This document shows, in pieces, positions 1 through 12,479 of a stretch of 64,000 nt of DNA. The notes beneath the pieces were generated by a model that saw only the letters and a list, made by a program, of their open reading frames with translations, was not told the origin of the DNA and did not search any database. Position 1 is the first letter of the stretch. Every line of letters begins with the position of its first letter. This DNA is from Karstenula rhodostoma CBS 690.94 (Eukaryota; Ascomycota; Dothideomycetes; Pleosporales; Didymosphaeriaceae): the NCBI GenBank assembly GCA_010093485.1, contig MU001493.1, positions 591,599-655,598 of the forward strand, in the 5' to 3' direction. Position numbers and translations under genes: made by a program.

Positions 1-2
1 CT

Positions 3-374
3 GCTTCTCAGCCTCAGAAAACGTCCGCAGACCTACAACACGAGAAGAAGCTCGAGCTCGTGAGGGCGGTGCATGATACGACGGAAGAGGTTAGAGCTGT
101 AGCAGACGATGAAGGTGTGGAGGTGATGAGGCCGGGAGCACGGTATGCTGAATACACAAAAGAAAGCAATATGCCGCTGCATGCTGCGAGGTTTTACGAG
201 GAGGCAGCTAGGATCTCCGGGCTTACGCTCGAAATGCTTATCAGATGTGTGTGGCATATTGAGCGGAAGATTGCGCGTGAGCAGAGCAGACGGAAGCAAG
301 CCGTGTCAGAGGAAAACGCAGCAGAAGAAGTGGAAAGCCCGGAGGTGGAAATGCTGGATGCAGATGACGACTAA
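3..374 (+). CDS. C-terminal part of an unrecognised protein (5' end outside window)
   Basis: The reading frame is open from the first bases of the window to a TAA at 372-374, so this is the last ~123 residues of a gene that begins upstream. The segment is charged, with a helical stretch (around SNMPLHAARFYEEAARISG, then an LIRCVWHIERKIAREQ helix) and a strongly acidic tail ending EMLDADDD. A first ATG inside the frame is not visible before the middle of the segment, so no start is assigned. I do not recognise the family. The acidic tail is typical of many nuclear proteins but that is weak evidence. The next gene, ubiquitin-L40, follows on the same strand about 290 bp downstream. Confidence 0.55.
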   Translation, partial: ASQPQKTSADLQHEKKLELVRAVHDTTEEVRAVADDEGVEVMRPGARYAEYTKESNMPLHAARFYEEAARISGLTLEMLIRCVWHIERKIAREQSRRKQAVSEENAAEEVESPEVEMLDADDD

Positions 375-545
375 GCGGTGCGGTGACGGGGGGAGTTGGA
401 TGGGCGTCGCAGCACCGGAGACCATTAATACACGACAAGTAGTATATACGATACCCAAAGCTCTGCAGCTCCTTTCTTTGATTTTCAAAACAAGACGGTC
501 CCGCAAGATGCCGGTGTTCGTGTTGGTTGCCCGAGGAAGTCACGC

Positions 546-551
546 CACGTG
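546..551. promoter_or_regulatory. CACGTG palindrome upstream of ubiquitin-L40
   Basis: A CACGTG E-box lies 114 bp upstream of the ubiquitin-L40 start codon and continues as CACGTGATCAC. Such palindromes bind bHLH or CBF1-type factors in fungi. Its use here is only inferred from position. Confidence 0.25.
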
Positions 552-664
552 ATCACGGCTAGCGCCTGTCTTCGCTAAGCGAGCCGCCGCACCGCACTGA
601 AGCTCGCTCAAATCGCTCTTCGCCTACAACTCGTGAACTTCATCAAGATAGCAGCATCGACACC

Positions 665-1261
<597 letters not shown>

Positions 1262-2380
1262 TCGGCTCACCCCCTGGCGTATCGGTGCGACGGATGGGAC
1301 ACGGGAAACGAGTGCGACGATTGCTATGCTATACGGAAAGCCTGCCAACGAGCAAGGATGGGGCGTGGATTCGTGGCACTTGTGCATGCATGGATGGCGG
1401 CGTCCGTACCTTTTTAACGATCGAGGTTCCGGCTGGGCGATGAGAGGATCGCTGTTCATGTAGATTGAATCGATCACTCGGCAATGCAAGGCTTTTTTCA
1501 CTTCCCTGTGTGCGTGTTCGACATACTTTTGAAGTTACACTTGACGGTGGCGGGATCATGGTCACGTGTTCCCGCGCCACATTCGCATCGCGGTGACGTC
1601 ATGCAGTGTTTACATTCTGTCCGAGACAAACACCGCGGAATGCGAAAATACAATTTGGATGATATATGCAACGAAAACAAGCCATCTACATTTACACACC
1701 ATCCAACTCTTTCAATAACACGTCTGCATTGTCCTAAATCACATTTCATGCCTCGTACCTCGTTACCGCCGCCCCTCCTTTCAAGAAAAAGAAAAGAAAC
1801 GGCACATAACGCAAAACTTTTCCATCTCGTCCACCGTATCCCAGCATCATCGACTAAACCCCCCAGAGAAGCAGACGGCAACAGTCAACCTCCCTCCGCT
1901 CCCCTAACGACCCAGGCACATCAAAACCGAAAGCAAAAAGAACACAAAACACACCCTCCCATATATACGACCATCCCTTCCTCTCGCACAACCAAAGCAG
2001 ATGCTAAGCAGGAAAAGATAACGGTACACGTGCAGCAGGCAAGCAAGGCGCATCGAATGGGGGAATATACAAACAAAACGAAACAGACGAGCAGGAAAAA
2101 AATCGAAACTCGGAACTGTGGTATCGACAACGCCGGGCTATGCAATCGGACTGAAAAAGAAATATGCTCGTACTTGTCCGGATGCAGGTGTCGGCCATCA
2201 TTGCAGCGCGACATCGTGTGTATGCCCAGGGACGCGCTGCGGAGGACCATGACTATTGTGTGTTGCAACAACGCAATGCGCCATCGAAGCAGAAGCGGAC
2301 CACGGACTCGAAGACGAAAGTATAGGTCGGTGCGTTACCTCGAAGGGCATCGTAGCCCTGTGAACAATCGGTGCGAAAGC
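1262..2380. other. Intergenic, 3' sides of two convergent genes
   Basis: This 1.1 kb lies between the ends of ubiquitin-L40 (+) and the FHA gene (-). It is A-rich on the + strand near 1780-2110. A 319-codon open frame on the + strand has a low-complexity, lysine-, threonine- and histidine-rich translation with no family match and runs over the FHA gene's last exon, so I do not call it. No RNA gene or repeat was seen. Confidence 0.5.
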
Positions 2381-3993
2381 TCAAACGCGGGGCTTCTTCC
2401 AGTAGTATTGCTGGAATGTGTGATTAACAGGCGACGGTACTAAACAGACATTGTACATACCTTGTGTTGCTTCCTCACAGACCGCAGACCAGTGCCGCGC
2501 ACGCCGACCGTTTCGCGCCTCAGCATGTTTGAATCCATCTCGGGAACGTAGTAGAACTCGTTCTCCAGAGGCTGGCCGGCAGCGTCTTTTCCAGAGCGAG
2601 GAATCTCGCCGATGCATGGGATCCGGTCCATCAGTTGCCTCAGATCCTGCTTGCTGAACTGTGGCACGGGAGTGGATGCTCCGCTGCCCTCTTCGCCATC
2701 CGACTTCTTGGATTGGCAGGCCTTGAGCTCAGCTGGAAGGTTGCTGTGAATAGCAGACAAGGGCTGCGAGTGGATGCGAGAGTAGGCGAGCTGGTTGATG
2801 ATGTGGTTCTTGATGGGAGACTCCTTGAAGCGTGCTAACTCGGAGGACGAAGACTTGCGGGGAGAGGCTGACTTCATGAGCGAGCGGCGGCGATGGGCAG
2901 AGAGAGGCGGAATAGGCGTAGCAGTGGAAAAGGATGCGAGACGAGAGTTGATATTCTGACCAAAAGGACCGAACGAGTGGACGATGGGGTCGTTCTCCTC
3001 ATCGCCATCCGAGAAACTGTCTTCATTGAAGGAGGGACCAATACTGGCTTTCATGTCCATAGCTTCCGCGTCCGGGCCAATGGAGCGCGACTGCGAAGGG
3101 CGGATGAAGGTCTCATCGGCAGCCAAAGGGCTAGTAGGTGTAGGCGTCGCAGTACCGTTATCTTCGCGAGCATCCTCGTCCTCGAAAATCTGCACGGGCC
3201 TCAAGGGAGGTGGCAGGGAAGGAACGGCGCCGAACACGGGCTGGCGAATAGGGCTCTGCGATACGGGCGAACGCGGGATGAGTGGAGGGCTCGACGCGAA
3301 GTGGTCCTGGGCTTGTCGTCGCGTAGGGGAGAGAAGGTCGTCTTCCGAGTCCCACGAAGGCTTCGCGGGGACCTGAGGCCACGCGATCATGACGCGGGTA
3401 TCCTGCACATCCAGGAGGATCTCCTGGTCCGGGTTCTCTGACATGTACGTGTCGTTCTTATTGAGCTCGAAGACGTTACCCCCACAGTGGATCTTTGCAC
3501 CGTTCCATCCTATGCATTCTACCTCGATGTACCCGTTCGGGTAAGACGCGGTCGGAGCGTAATACGCGGCTTGGACGTGAACACGCGAAATCAGGCGATT
3601 TGCGGACAGCTGGTAGTCGGATGAGTTGGAGGACCTGCCCATGCGAACAATGTCGCCGTTCGCGGGCAGGTCGACCGTCGGTACGGCCCCGAGCGGCTGG
3701 CGCTCCGATAGGGCGGAGATGGCACGGTCGAAGACGGGCCTCTTCTGGGGCGACGACACCAAAATGCCCGTCGACGACGTAGGCACAGGCGTAGGATAGT
3801 ACTTTAGGTGGTGCCTGGCGTGAGTAGGGGAGTCCTCGTCGAGCTTACGTTTCGACGAGCTGGGACGCGGGAAGGGCGATGACGAGAGCGGTTCGAACGC
3901 GGGGAGCAGCGACGGCTTCTGCGTGTGCTCGGAGCGCTGTTGCTCGGGCTCCAGAGGCAATTGCGGCGCCCTGGTGGACGGGGAGAAGTCCAT
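2381..3993 (-). CDS. FHA-domain protein, TOS4/PLM2-like
   Basis: Two exons, 2461-3993 and 2381-2410, give 520 residues. A forkhead-associated domain lies at about residues 100-200, with the phosphothreonine-binding core features GRSSNSSDYQL, then ISRVHVQA and GWNGAKIHCGG. The rest is disordered, Ser/Pro rich, with many SP/TP sites suited to CDK phosphorylation. The 50-nt final intron restores a conserved end, QYYWKKPR, joined to VRKQHK. Without splicing the frame ends in VCTMSV. In yeasts TOS4 and PLM2 are G1/S-expressed chromatin-associated FHA proteins acting in the replication-stress response. A GACGCGAC element at 4228-4235, 235 bp upstream, fits MBF-type G1/S control. The family assignment rests on the FHA core and the C-terminal motif. 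Confidence 0.85.
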
Positions 3994-4227
3994 GCTGCAA
4001 ACCGAAGTCGAAGACGCGCACCGTGCCGTGACGTGTCGTGCGTCCCGTCCAGAACACCGTGGACGTGTAAAGATGGAGGCGTGCAGCCGGTGGGCGGTCG
4101 GCTGTTGTGTGGTAGAGCGTGGGAGGAGAAAAGAACAAAGGGTCTAGGAGGTCACGAATGCGGCCATGACGAGAATTGGTGACTGGAAGAGAAAGAAGGT
4201 GGTTAGGCGTGGTGAATTGGCGCGCAG

Positions 4228-4235
4228 GACGCGAC
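4228..4235. promoter_or_regulatory. MCB-like GACGCGAC element upstream of the FHA gene
   Basis: GACGCGAC contains the ACGCG core bound by Mbp1/Swi6-type factors. It lies in the upstream region of the TOS4-like gene, a class of gene controlled at G1/S in yeast. The same 8-mer occurs four times upstream of the Whi5-like gene at 18.6 kb. Confidence 0.35.
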
Positions 4236-6260
4236 CCGCGTAAACTGCGTTTATTACATAAGTGTCCCCATATGGTTAAGTGTAGCTTCGAGACCGCAAG
4301 CCCTTCATACCTCAACTCCATAACAATACTACATTCCCATATCAAAATTGCATTTAAGCATTCAAAGTCAATCCTATTTGCTTGATTTCAATATTTGGTA
4401 GAAGTCTCCTAGTAGTGTAGAGGTTGAAACTCCCAAATTTGGAAAAATACACTAGCTGAAGTAATCATAAGTTACATCGCAACACCGCAACATCGATCGA
4501 ACTCTGTCGTGGACGATGACGCCATAGACGACCAAACGTCGGGCAAATCCACCCATGTCTTGTTCATCTTGGGCTACATGCTGTATTCAAACTTTCGCCC
4601 TGGTGCTGAGTGAAGAGTGAGGGTGGGGGTGGGGTACCAACAAGGGCTAATGCGATTTTTTCCTATCGATTGCGTTGGCAAACGGGAGGTTGGAGAGGGG
4701 TTAGACTTGACTTGAGGCGGTCAAGGATGAGGCGTGCAACACACTTCGAGGCTCGAACAAAAACAGCATTATGCTTGAACGAAAGCTGAGATGGGAAGTG
4801 GACAACCGACACACTACTAACTATTGAAGTTTCGAACGCAACGCATGCCTCAAAATCTGCATGGCCTTGCGTCCTGCTGAAGCTTAGGTGCCTCTCTGGA
4901 CAATGACAATTCCGGGCTTTGTGTTGCCTAAGGCAACCTATCTTACTCCGGATTCAACTTACCCCTGACTCCAGCACTGGTCACACTTACATTAGTACAA
5001 CTTACATTAGTACAAACATCAGTGTAAAGACACTCTAGGGCTACCAGGTCAACTAACTAAGACAATCACTCAACACCAAAGCTTTCTCCATGTGTAGCTT
5101 CAAGTCGCTGCGGTCAATCAGTATCGTAGACAAGTTTCCTCATACCAATCTCAACGGTATCGTCGAGCTTCCACGGCTAGTAGTACGTACAACACCCTCG
5201 CCATCACTAATCTACATCCAACCCAACTAGCTATACAATGACCAGCCGCCTGTCAACCAATATCCGCACCTTCTGGCTCCCTCCACACCAGATCCTTGGA
5301 CCGTGTCAGCAACAAAAAGAACATCGAGATAGCCACGTGGAGTTGTTACACAACTCGCTAACCGAGGCTTCGACGCACCCTCAACTATCGCGGTGCCACA
5401 AAGAACGAACGGATGTGTCACCATACTCTTTTCCCCTGATATTCGCAGATGCCTGCATTACTTCGCTTACGAGCCAACCTCTTGCTCACCCCGGTCGAGA
5501 GCGGCATGTGTTGCAGCGCCCTCTTCATGTAACACCCCACCGCCCAAAGTTCTAAGCGGCATTCGTCTTCACCACTATACCATAGATTCGAGTGTTTATC
5601 GTTTCCACCGTCTTCGTCGCCGGGGTGCCTCCCCATCCTCCCTATACACGTAACATTAAAGCAACCTTCCAACTACCAAGCGCTAACACCCATTCGGTGT
5701 ACCGAAGCCAATGTGATTAAAGGGACGACGGCACCAAAACATCGACCATCGCATCACAATCTAAAACCCCTTCGCCCTAACTATAGGCGAAACAAAAAGA
5801 AACTCCGAGCTTACGGCTCGGTGGGAAGCTCTAGATGGGTATGAGTAGGGCTTGTTTTTTTCTTGGTCACGGTGGTAGCAACCGCCTAGCTGACCTTTGG
5901 TGAGACACACAGTTGTCCGTAGGCTGTGCATGTTCGTATGGCTGGATGCTCCACCCTCTTGGCTGCAAGGATAAGCTCGGCGAGTACACGTGCACTGTGT
6001 CTGGGATCGATCCGGATTCCTAGTTTGCTTCCATGTGAGCGTCGCTGGGCATTAACACGGACATCGAGACCAAGGATAGCACTAGGAGACAAACACGGGG
6101 GTAGCAACGCCAAGTTGGGACAGTGGGAACATATTCATTTGCACATGACACATATATGGTATCACGTTCCTCCCAGTGGTATGCCTTCGCAGAAAGCCCC
6201 AATACGTACGCCCAAAACGCCTTCCCAAACGCCGCACTTCCTTACGTGTACTGCACATGC
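4236..6260. other. Gene-poor stretch
   Basis: Two kilobases between the upstream side of the FHA gene and the end of the membrane-protein gene. A short direct repeat (CTTACATTAGTACAA twice) lies at about 4987-5014. Small open frames here have no recognisable protein character. I see no gene, RNA or transposon. Confidence 0.45.
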
Positions 6261-8359
6261 CTACGCAACACCACTAACCTTCCGATACGTCAAACCCTGC
6301 TCCCTCATCCCCCACCTCGCCGCCAACTCTGCGACTCCCCCTCTCCCCTCTTCCGCCACCTTCCCACTCACCTCCCTCCGCCGCCCAGATGACCCCAAAT
6401 CCGCGTACTCGCCATCATACGGGCTCATATAGTCGACGCCGGACCTGCTCACCACGCGCGGCGAAACTCCCGTGCCGGGCGTATAGTTCGCCTCGCCCGT
6501 CTTGCGCAAGCTGTTGTAACTCTTCTTGTCGAGGCTGAAAGGCAAGTTGTCTATCTTGGGCGAGACAGGGGTGGTGTTGGTGGTGTACTGTTTTGCCGCG
6601 CTGGGGAACGCGGTACCACGTGTGCTCTTGGTGGGCGAGGGGCCGGGCGAATTGGCGGGCGAATCGCCGCGGATACCCTGCGTGGCGGCTTTGAGGTCAC
6701 CGTAGTAGCGCCGCGAATTGGCGGATTTGACCGTGTTAGAGCGGTTGAAGGTGGCCTCGGTGGAGATGGAGGTTACGGTTGTGGTGCGTTTCAGAGGCGA
6801 CGGGGGAGGCGTGCTCTTGGGGGCGGCGTCGTAGAAGGATTTTGCGGGCGGGGGCGTGGGTGGGTTCATGCGGAGGGGCTGGGGCATCATCGTGGTGGCT
6901 CGGAAGTCGTCTTCGTCAGAGGCGTCGTCATAGGGGGATATCACGCCGTAGCCGTAAGTCTTTGGCTTGAAGAGAGATTGTTTGGGCTCAGGGTATTGGT
7001 TTTTTTCGTTCTGGTCTTGCTCATCGTGGACGAACCAGTTGCCAGATTGTAGCTCGTGGGAGTTCTGCAAAGCGAGGTCACCCGAGGCTTCTTGCTGCTT
7101 GGCGGACTCGCTTGTCGATGGAGGTGTGTAGAAGTCTTGTTTGGACGACGAAGTGATGAACGAGTTAGGCCGAGAACTTCTCTTGATGGCCTGATGAGCG
7201 AGGTATGCCTTCCGCTCCGCTAGACTCTCGTCGTCTTGTTCCTCCTTTCGAAGAAGGTCGCCTCGGCGGTTCAAATCTGCGCGTGACTGTTGTGCAGAGT
7301 TGACTTGCGCATACATGGTGAACTTCTCGCGCGACTGCCTGGCTGAGTTGGGCGTGTGTGGTGAGTACGTCGTGTCCGAGTGGGTGCGACTGTGCATGAA
7401 AGACATCTGTTTGCGATCGGGACTGGGTACATCTCTCTCAGTGATGAGGGGCGCCGCCTGGGAATTTCTGTGGTCCGTATTGAGAGTAGTGGATGTCTGC
7501 GCACTGAAACGCTTGTCCGCTTGCGTCAAGGGTGTGATGGCCGAAATGGAAGAGTTCTTGTGCTTGTGCTTGGTCTTGCGGCGCGAGGTCAAGTTCTCCT
7601 CCAGGGGGTTCATGTCCGGAGGCAGACGCGCAATCTTGCGGAAGACGTAGACCAGATACATATCCAGTACAATAGCGGCCAGATGCAGCCCAGCCACTGT
7701 AGTGGTGGTGAGCCAAGCGGTCAGCAACACCCTGTCCGTTTCTTCGTCAGTCGGGAAGAAAGTCCGCCAGCGTCCTTCTGTTCCTGCTTCCTCGTCCAGG
7801 TTCCGCTTTGACATCAACGTGGTGAAGACGTAGAAGGGTATGAAGCCGCAGTCCATGACTAGGGCGAAGAAGTGGTAGCCCGCGGAGCTCCCCGGTGGAC
7901 GCGACTTCGCATTGCGCAGGAGATGGTAGATGGCATAAAGGCATACGACAATGTCGGCGCCGGGCTGTGTCGATTAGTGAATGATGTGGAGAGAGCTGGA
8001 TACACACGTACTGGTATTCTCATGAGCCAGCCTTCAGTGTCCTGAGTTCCCTTGATGAAGATTCCGCAGAGCAGGGCTCCAACGGCGCCCAACAGGGTGC
8101 ATATGCGCAAGGCAAATTGGATCCATCTCACGACACCGATGACGACCTTGACCTTTGGGTTCATGGGCTTCGCACCGGTGCTGCCGTAGGGAAGCACCGC
8201 ATAGCTGTCCGGGTGCCTGTTGAAGTTGATGAGCGGACCCTCTGGCTTCTTCTTGGGCGGTGGAGGCGGCAGGCGGCTTGCAATGGTGACGGCCTTGGGG
8301 TTGAACGAGTCGCGCTCCGAAGGCGCATCGTAGAGGAAGGGCTGCCACTGCTGACCCAT
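6261..8359 (-). CDS. Conserved fungal four-helix membrane protein with long disordered tail
   Basis: Two exons, 8012-8359 and 6261-7964, give 683 residues. The 47-nt intron joins LMRIP to PGADIVVCLYAIYHLL. The N-terminus has a conserved block (NPKAV, LINFNRHPDSYAVLPYG, KPMNPKVK). Then come four predicted membrane helices, around VVIGVVRWIQFALRICTLLG with GAVGALLCGIFI, ADIVVCLYAIYHLL, FFALVMDCGFIPFYVFTTL and VAGLHLAAIVLDMYLVYVF. About 450 Ser/Pro/Lys-rich residues follow and probably face the cytosol. I recognise this as a family widespread in Pezizomycotina without a firm function. The start at 8359 is the first ATG of the frame and has G at -3 and +4. A GTG further upstream was not used. Confidence 0.85.
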
Positions 8360-8964
8360 GGCGACGACACGCAAGAAGGCAAAGGAGCGCACGCCTTCGA
8401 ACGTCCTGCAGCGAGAAATGGACGAGAGGGGTCGCTTAGCTTAGCAGAGGAATGCTGGTGAGATACGGTGCAGGGGACGGGTTGATCAATGCGGAGGTAT
8501 GTATACTTGCGTCGCCATAGCAACGGGTCGGAGAATCGATAATGATGGATTTCCCAATCGGTTCGTGACGTGATTGCCCGACGCCGGCCGTGCGCGTGGC
8601 TGCATGAGGTGGAGCCTGTTCTCGATTGCTTTGGGCATGGTTTTATTGGAGCTTGATGGTTTGGAGATGGTTCGGCCGTGCAGCCGGGATGCAGTGTTGT
8701 GGTGGAGCTGGTGACGGAGCTGGTGTCGGGCCCCGGCACAGGTTGAATGAAGCACGTCCAGGCTGGACCGCCAGGTGACAAATGCGAAGAATCGGATTTT
8801 TCGAGAATTTGGGTGTAGTTGAAGTAGCATGGGCAGTTGAGAGGCAACGACAACAGCAGAGCGTGAGGGTTGTCGATGATCGAGTACCTAGGTGGCAGCG
8901 GGTACGCCTTAGTCAGCAGCAGGCCTTCGCAGAGGGCAACTTCCATCCCTAAACCGTGAACAAG

Positions 8965-10686
8965 ATGAATGCCATTGCCCACGCGCGACGAGCGCCCTAC
9001 GTGTGCGCCAGCTGCATCCGCAGGCTCCACCATGCTGCTCCGAGAACAGCACGAACATACACATCAAACAAGACGAATGGCAGCTTTCCTGTCGCCGCCG
9101 CCCGCTCGCCACGCTTTGCGCTGAAAGCTCCCGCACGCGCAGTGCACCTTTTGCGCAATGGCTACAGCACCGCCTCCGAGAAGCCGAAGCCGCTGCGGCT
9201 GGCCATCATCGGCTCGGGCCCCGCCGGCTTCTACACGGCGCACCGGCTGATGAAGCAGGTGCAGGATGTCGTCGTTGACATGTACGAGAAGCTGCCCGTT
9301 CCGTACGGCCTTGTGCGCTTCGGCGTCGCGCCCGACCACCCCGAGGTCAAGAACTGCCAGGACACGTTCGAAGAGGTCGCCGCGAGCCCCCGCTTCAACT
9401 ACATCGGCAACGTCGAGATTGGCAAGACGCTGGCCCTGGCCGACATGAAGCCCCACTACGATGCCATCTTGTTCGCCTACGGAGCCTCCGAGGACCGCAA
9501 GCTGGGCATCCCAGGCGAAGACCTGCCCGGTGTCTATTCTGCGAGGGAGTTTGTCGGCTGGTACAACGGCCACCCGCAGTTCGCCCACTTGAAGCCCGAG
9601 CTGGACAGCGGCGAGCGAGCCGTCGTCATCGGCCACGGCAATGTGGCGCTGGACGTTGCGCGCATACTCGTCGCCCCGTTGGCTCAACTCCGCAAGACAG
9701 ACATCGCCGAGCATGCCGTCGCAGCCTTGGCCCGCAGCAAGATCAAGCGCGTCGAGGTCGTTGGACGACGCGGACCCCTGCAGGTAGGCACCGCAGTCCT
9801 TCTGTACTGCCCGACTAACAAAGTGTAGGCTTCATACACAGTCAAGGAGGCTCGTGAGCTCATGCAGTTCCAAAAAGTCGGATTCAAGAGCACAAGTCTT
9901 CGCAACTTGTACCCCGAGAACACGAAAACGCTACCGCGCGTGCAGCAACGCCTCGCAGACGTCCTCTTGAAAGGCTCAACAGTGTCCAAGCAAGAACATA
10001 AGAAAAGATGGGAGCTGTCGTTCATGAAGTCCCCCCATGCGATACACGTCAAGAAAAACAGGCTCAACGAGCCAATCGGGGACCACGTCCACTCGATAGA
10101 GTTCCAGAAGACGCGGTTCGTGCCCGGTGCTGACCCCCTGTCAAAAGACGCCAGAGTGGAACTCGACGACGAAATCGTCACATCGGAAGCATCCATTGTT
10201 TTCAGATCGATAGGGTACAAGTCTACCCCGCTGCCAGGTCTTTCCGATCTCGGCGTTCCATTCGACCAGAAGCTCGGCATCATCCCGAACGACGCCCACG
10301 GTCGAATCATATCGCCCTCGGAAGGTCCCGGAAACTTATCTGCCGGACATCTCCCTGGGCTCTACGCCGTGGGATGGGTCAAGCGAGGGCCAACCGGCGT
10401 CATCGTCAGCACAATGATGGACGCCTTCACGACTGCGGATGTCATCGTTGAAGACTGGAGCGCCAGCTCCCCATTCCTGAACGGCGAGAAAGGCAGGAGC
10501 ACGAGCACGGGTTTGGGCTGGGACGGCGTGAAGGACAATGTCTTAGCCCAGGGCGTCAAGCCAGTTGACTGGGAGGCGTGGAAGCGCATCGACAAAGCGG
10601 AGCGCGAGAGGGGCAAGGAGAAGGGGAAAGTGAGGTTGAAGTTTGTAGACGAGGAGGAGATGAAGGCCGCAGCTGGCCTGGCGTAG
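8965..10686 (+). CDS. ARH1: Mitochondrial ferredoxin(adrenodoxin)-NADP+ reductase
   Basis: Two exons, 8965-9783 and 9829-10686, give 558 residues. Residues 1-60 are Arg/Ala rich and lack acids, a mitochondrial presequence. The FAD-binding motif is GSGPAGFYTAH. It is followed by the family signature LPVPYGLVRFGVAPDHPEVKN, and the NADP-binding motif is GHGNVALDVAR. A second FAD contact is in GLYAVGWVKRGPTGVI. The enzyme passes electrons from NADPH to mitochondrial ferredoxin for iron-sulfur cluster and heme A synthesis. The 45-nt intron lies after GRRGPLQ. The first in-frame ATG at 8965 is used; a GTG nine bases upstream is ignored. It is divergent from the membrane-protein gene, with about 600 bp between starts. 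Confidence 0.95.
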
Positions 10687-11402
10687 CCGCACGCCATGCA
10701 CGATACAGCCAATACCCAACTCGAAGTCGACTTGCACGTTGATTATGCGATCCAAAAACCAAACCCTCTGCTAGCAAGCACCAGGACGATCGCACAAGTC
10801 TCGCGTCAGCACCCCTCCCCTATGATGTTACGCTCGCAATCTTCCACCTCTCGCACAACCCTCCGATCACGCAACACAAGCATAAACACCTCAGTACGCC
10901 ATCTTCCCGCGCGTGCCCCAGGACACACCTGCCGTCCGCGCCTCAGGTACGTTCCACGCTGCCCTAGCGCCCGCGCAAACCCACCGAAACGGCGTGAACA
11001 CCTCGCTTAGACCCCTGCACGTGGGGGCGCGAAGCTTGATGCCGCCAAGCTCAAACGCTGTGCGCCTCAGCGTCGAATGACGTGTTGATGCGAGACTCGC
11101 TACGGGTGCTAAGGGGTGTCAAGCTTTGGGCAAGACATGCAGAGACATGAGGCGAGCTGGGCAGGAGAGGGGCCTCAGGAAAACGCATATAGGACGCCTG
11201 CAATCCGCGGGTTATAGCATTCATTCTATCACTCTCACTTCCCTCGTCTACTCACTTGTTTCATTCTTTCATTCTACAGCTGGACTGTCATTCGTTAATT
11301 TATCTTCTTCTCATACATATAACAGAAGTCTTATTTCTTACCGACCATCCTATCCTATCCTATCCTATTCATATACCCCGGTTCACCTACACAAGAACCA
11401 AA
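10687..11402. other. Intergenic with TATCC pentamer run in a promoter
   Basis: Holds the 3' side of the reductase and the upstream region of the secreted-protein gene. CATCCTATCCTATCC-type pentamers run at about 11347-11368, 40 bp before the start codon, in a pyrimidine-rich leader. No other gene is visible. Confidence 0.5.
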
Positions 11403-11954
11403 ATGCGTTTCTCCTCCTCAACCATCATCTCCGCGCTCCTCGCAACCACCCTCGCGGCCCCCACGCCCCTCGCAAAGCGCGCCGTCCTAACCGCCCAGTC
11501 CTACGCCGACTTCCAAGTCTCCGACGGCGTAGCGGGCAACGCGCTGGCCGAAGTGCAAGCCAAATTCCCCGTACGCACCCCTTTCCCCCCTTCCTCCCTC
11601 CCGCCTAACCCCCCCTCCCAGATCGACACCACCGACCTCTCCGCCATCGACCCCGCCGACGCCAAAATCATCTCCGACGCACGCCAAACCGCTGAATCCG
11701 CCGAAACCGACGGCTTCAACCCCGCCATCGAGTCGGCGTCGGGCGATGCAGCGACGGCGCTGCAGAACGGCAAGATCAAGAACAAGGTGCTGAAGCTGCA
11801 GCTGGAGGTGCTGGACTTGGGCATCTCGGCTGCGCAGAGCGGGAAGGATAATTCGGCCAAGATTGCGCAGGAGCAGAAGAAGTTGGATAATAATGTTGCG
11901 ACGGATAAGAAGAATGCGGGGCAGGCGAGTACGAGTGTGGAGTTTGATGGGTAG
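11403..11954 (+). CDS. Small secreted protein with propeptide (conserved, function unknown)
   Basis: Two exons, 11403-11570 and 11622-11954, give 166 residues. A signal peptide (MRFSSSTIISALLATTLAA) is followed by PTPLAKR, where KR is a Kex2-type processing site. The mature part is alanine-, aspartate- and lysine-rich and helical, with no cysteine, and ends ASTSVEFDG. The intron is 51 nt and has no stop in frame, so retention would add 17 Pro/Ser-rich residues between KFP and IDTTDL. GT..AG ends and the break in protein character argue for removal. Similar cysteine-free secreted proteins occur across Pezizomycotina. I know no assigned function. Confidence 0.8.
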   Translation: MRFSSSTIISALLATTLAAPTPLAKRAVLTAQSYADFQVSDGVAGNALAEVQAKFPVRTPFPPSSLPPNPPSQIDTTDLSAIDPADAKIISDARQTAESAETDGFNPAIESASGDAATALQNGKIKNKVLKLQLEVLDLGISAAQSGKDNSAKIAQEQKKLDNNVATDKKNAGQASTSVEFDG

Positions 11955-12479
11955 GCGGGAGTGGTAATTTGAAGAGAGGAGGTGGGGGGTTGTTTCGATG
12001 GAGAGGGGAGGTGGAATAAATGTTTTGTGTTGGAAGGGATGGCTTCTGGGAATTTTTGGCTTGTGAGACTCCATCTTAGTGTGTTTATCAGCTATGCTCT
12101 GTGCCTGGCTTCGGGCATCCTGCTTTTTCTCCGTGTGTTCATCGGACAACCTGTACGTTCGTATCGAAGTAGATATGAATGGTTCGTGCGAGACCCTTTC
12201 TTGCTTGCTTGATTTGTAGTTGCTAGCCGAGCTGTGACATGGATTCTAGGATCTGTGTGACTAGTATGGGCTGGATTCCTATCTCCTATCGTTGTGCTGT
12301 CAGCATCTCATACGTCAACTCTGATTATTCAAACTCACTCCGAAACCGCCTGCGTGAAAATGATATAAAATTCCAGTTTCTTGTGGCTTCTTCGACAAGA
12401 CTGAGGATTCTCTTCTGCAGAGCCGGATTCTTGATCCACTGGGTGAACTGCATGATTGTCCAACCTTGACAAGCCAGAG
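11955..12479. other. 3' side of secreted-protein gene, no gene seen
   Basis: Intergenic. Small frames here do not extend the kinase remnant in a recognisable way, so its 5' part appears to be lost. Confidence 0.4.

Noticed and set aside
1484..2443. 319-codon open frame, + strand
   Set aside because: Low-complexity translation, crosses the end of the FHA gene, and lies in a 3' region; no family signal.
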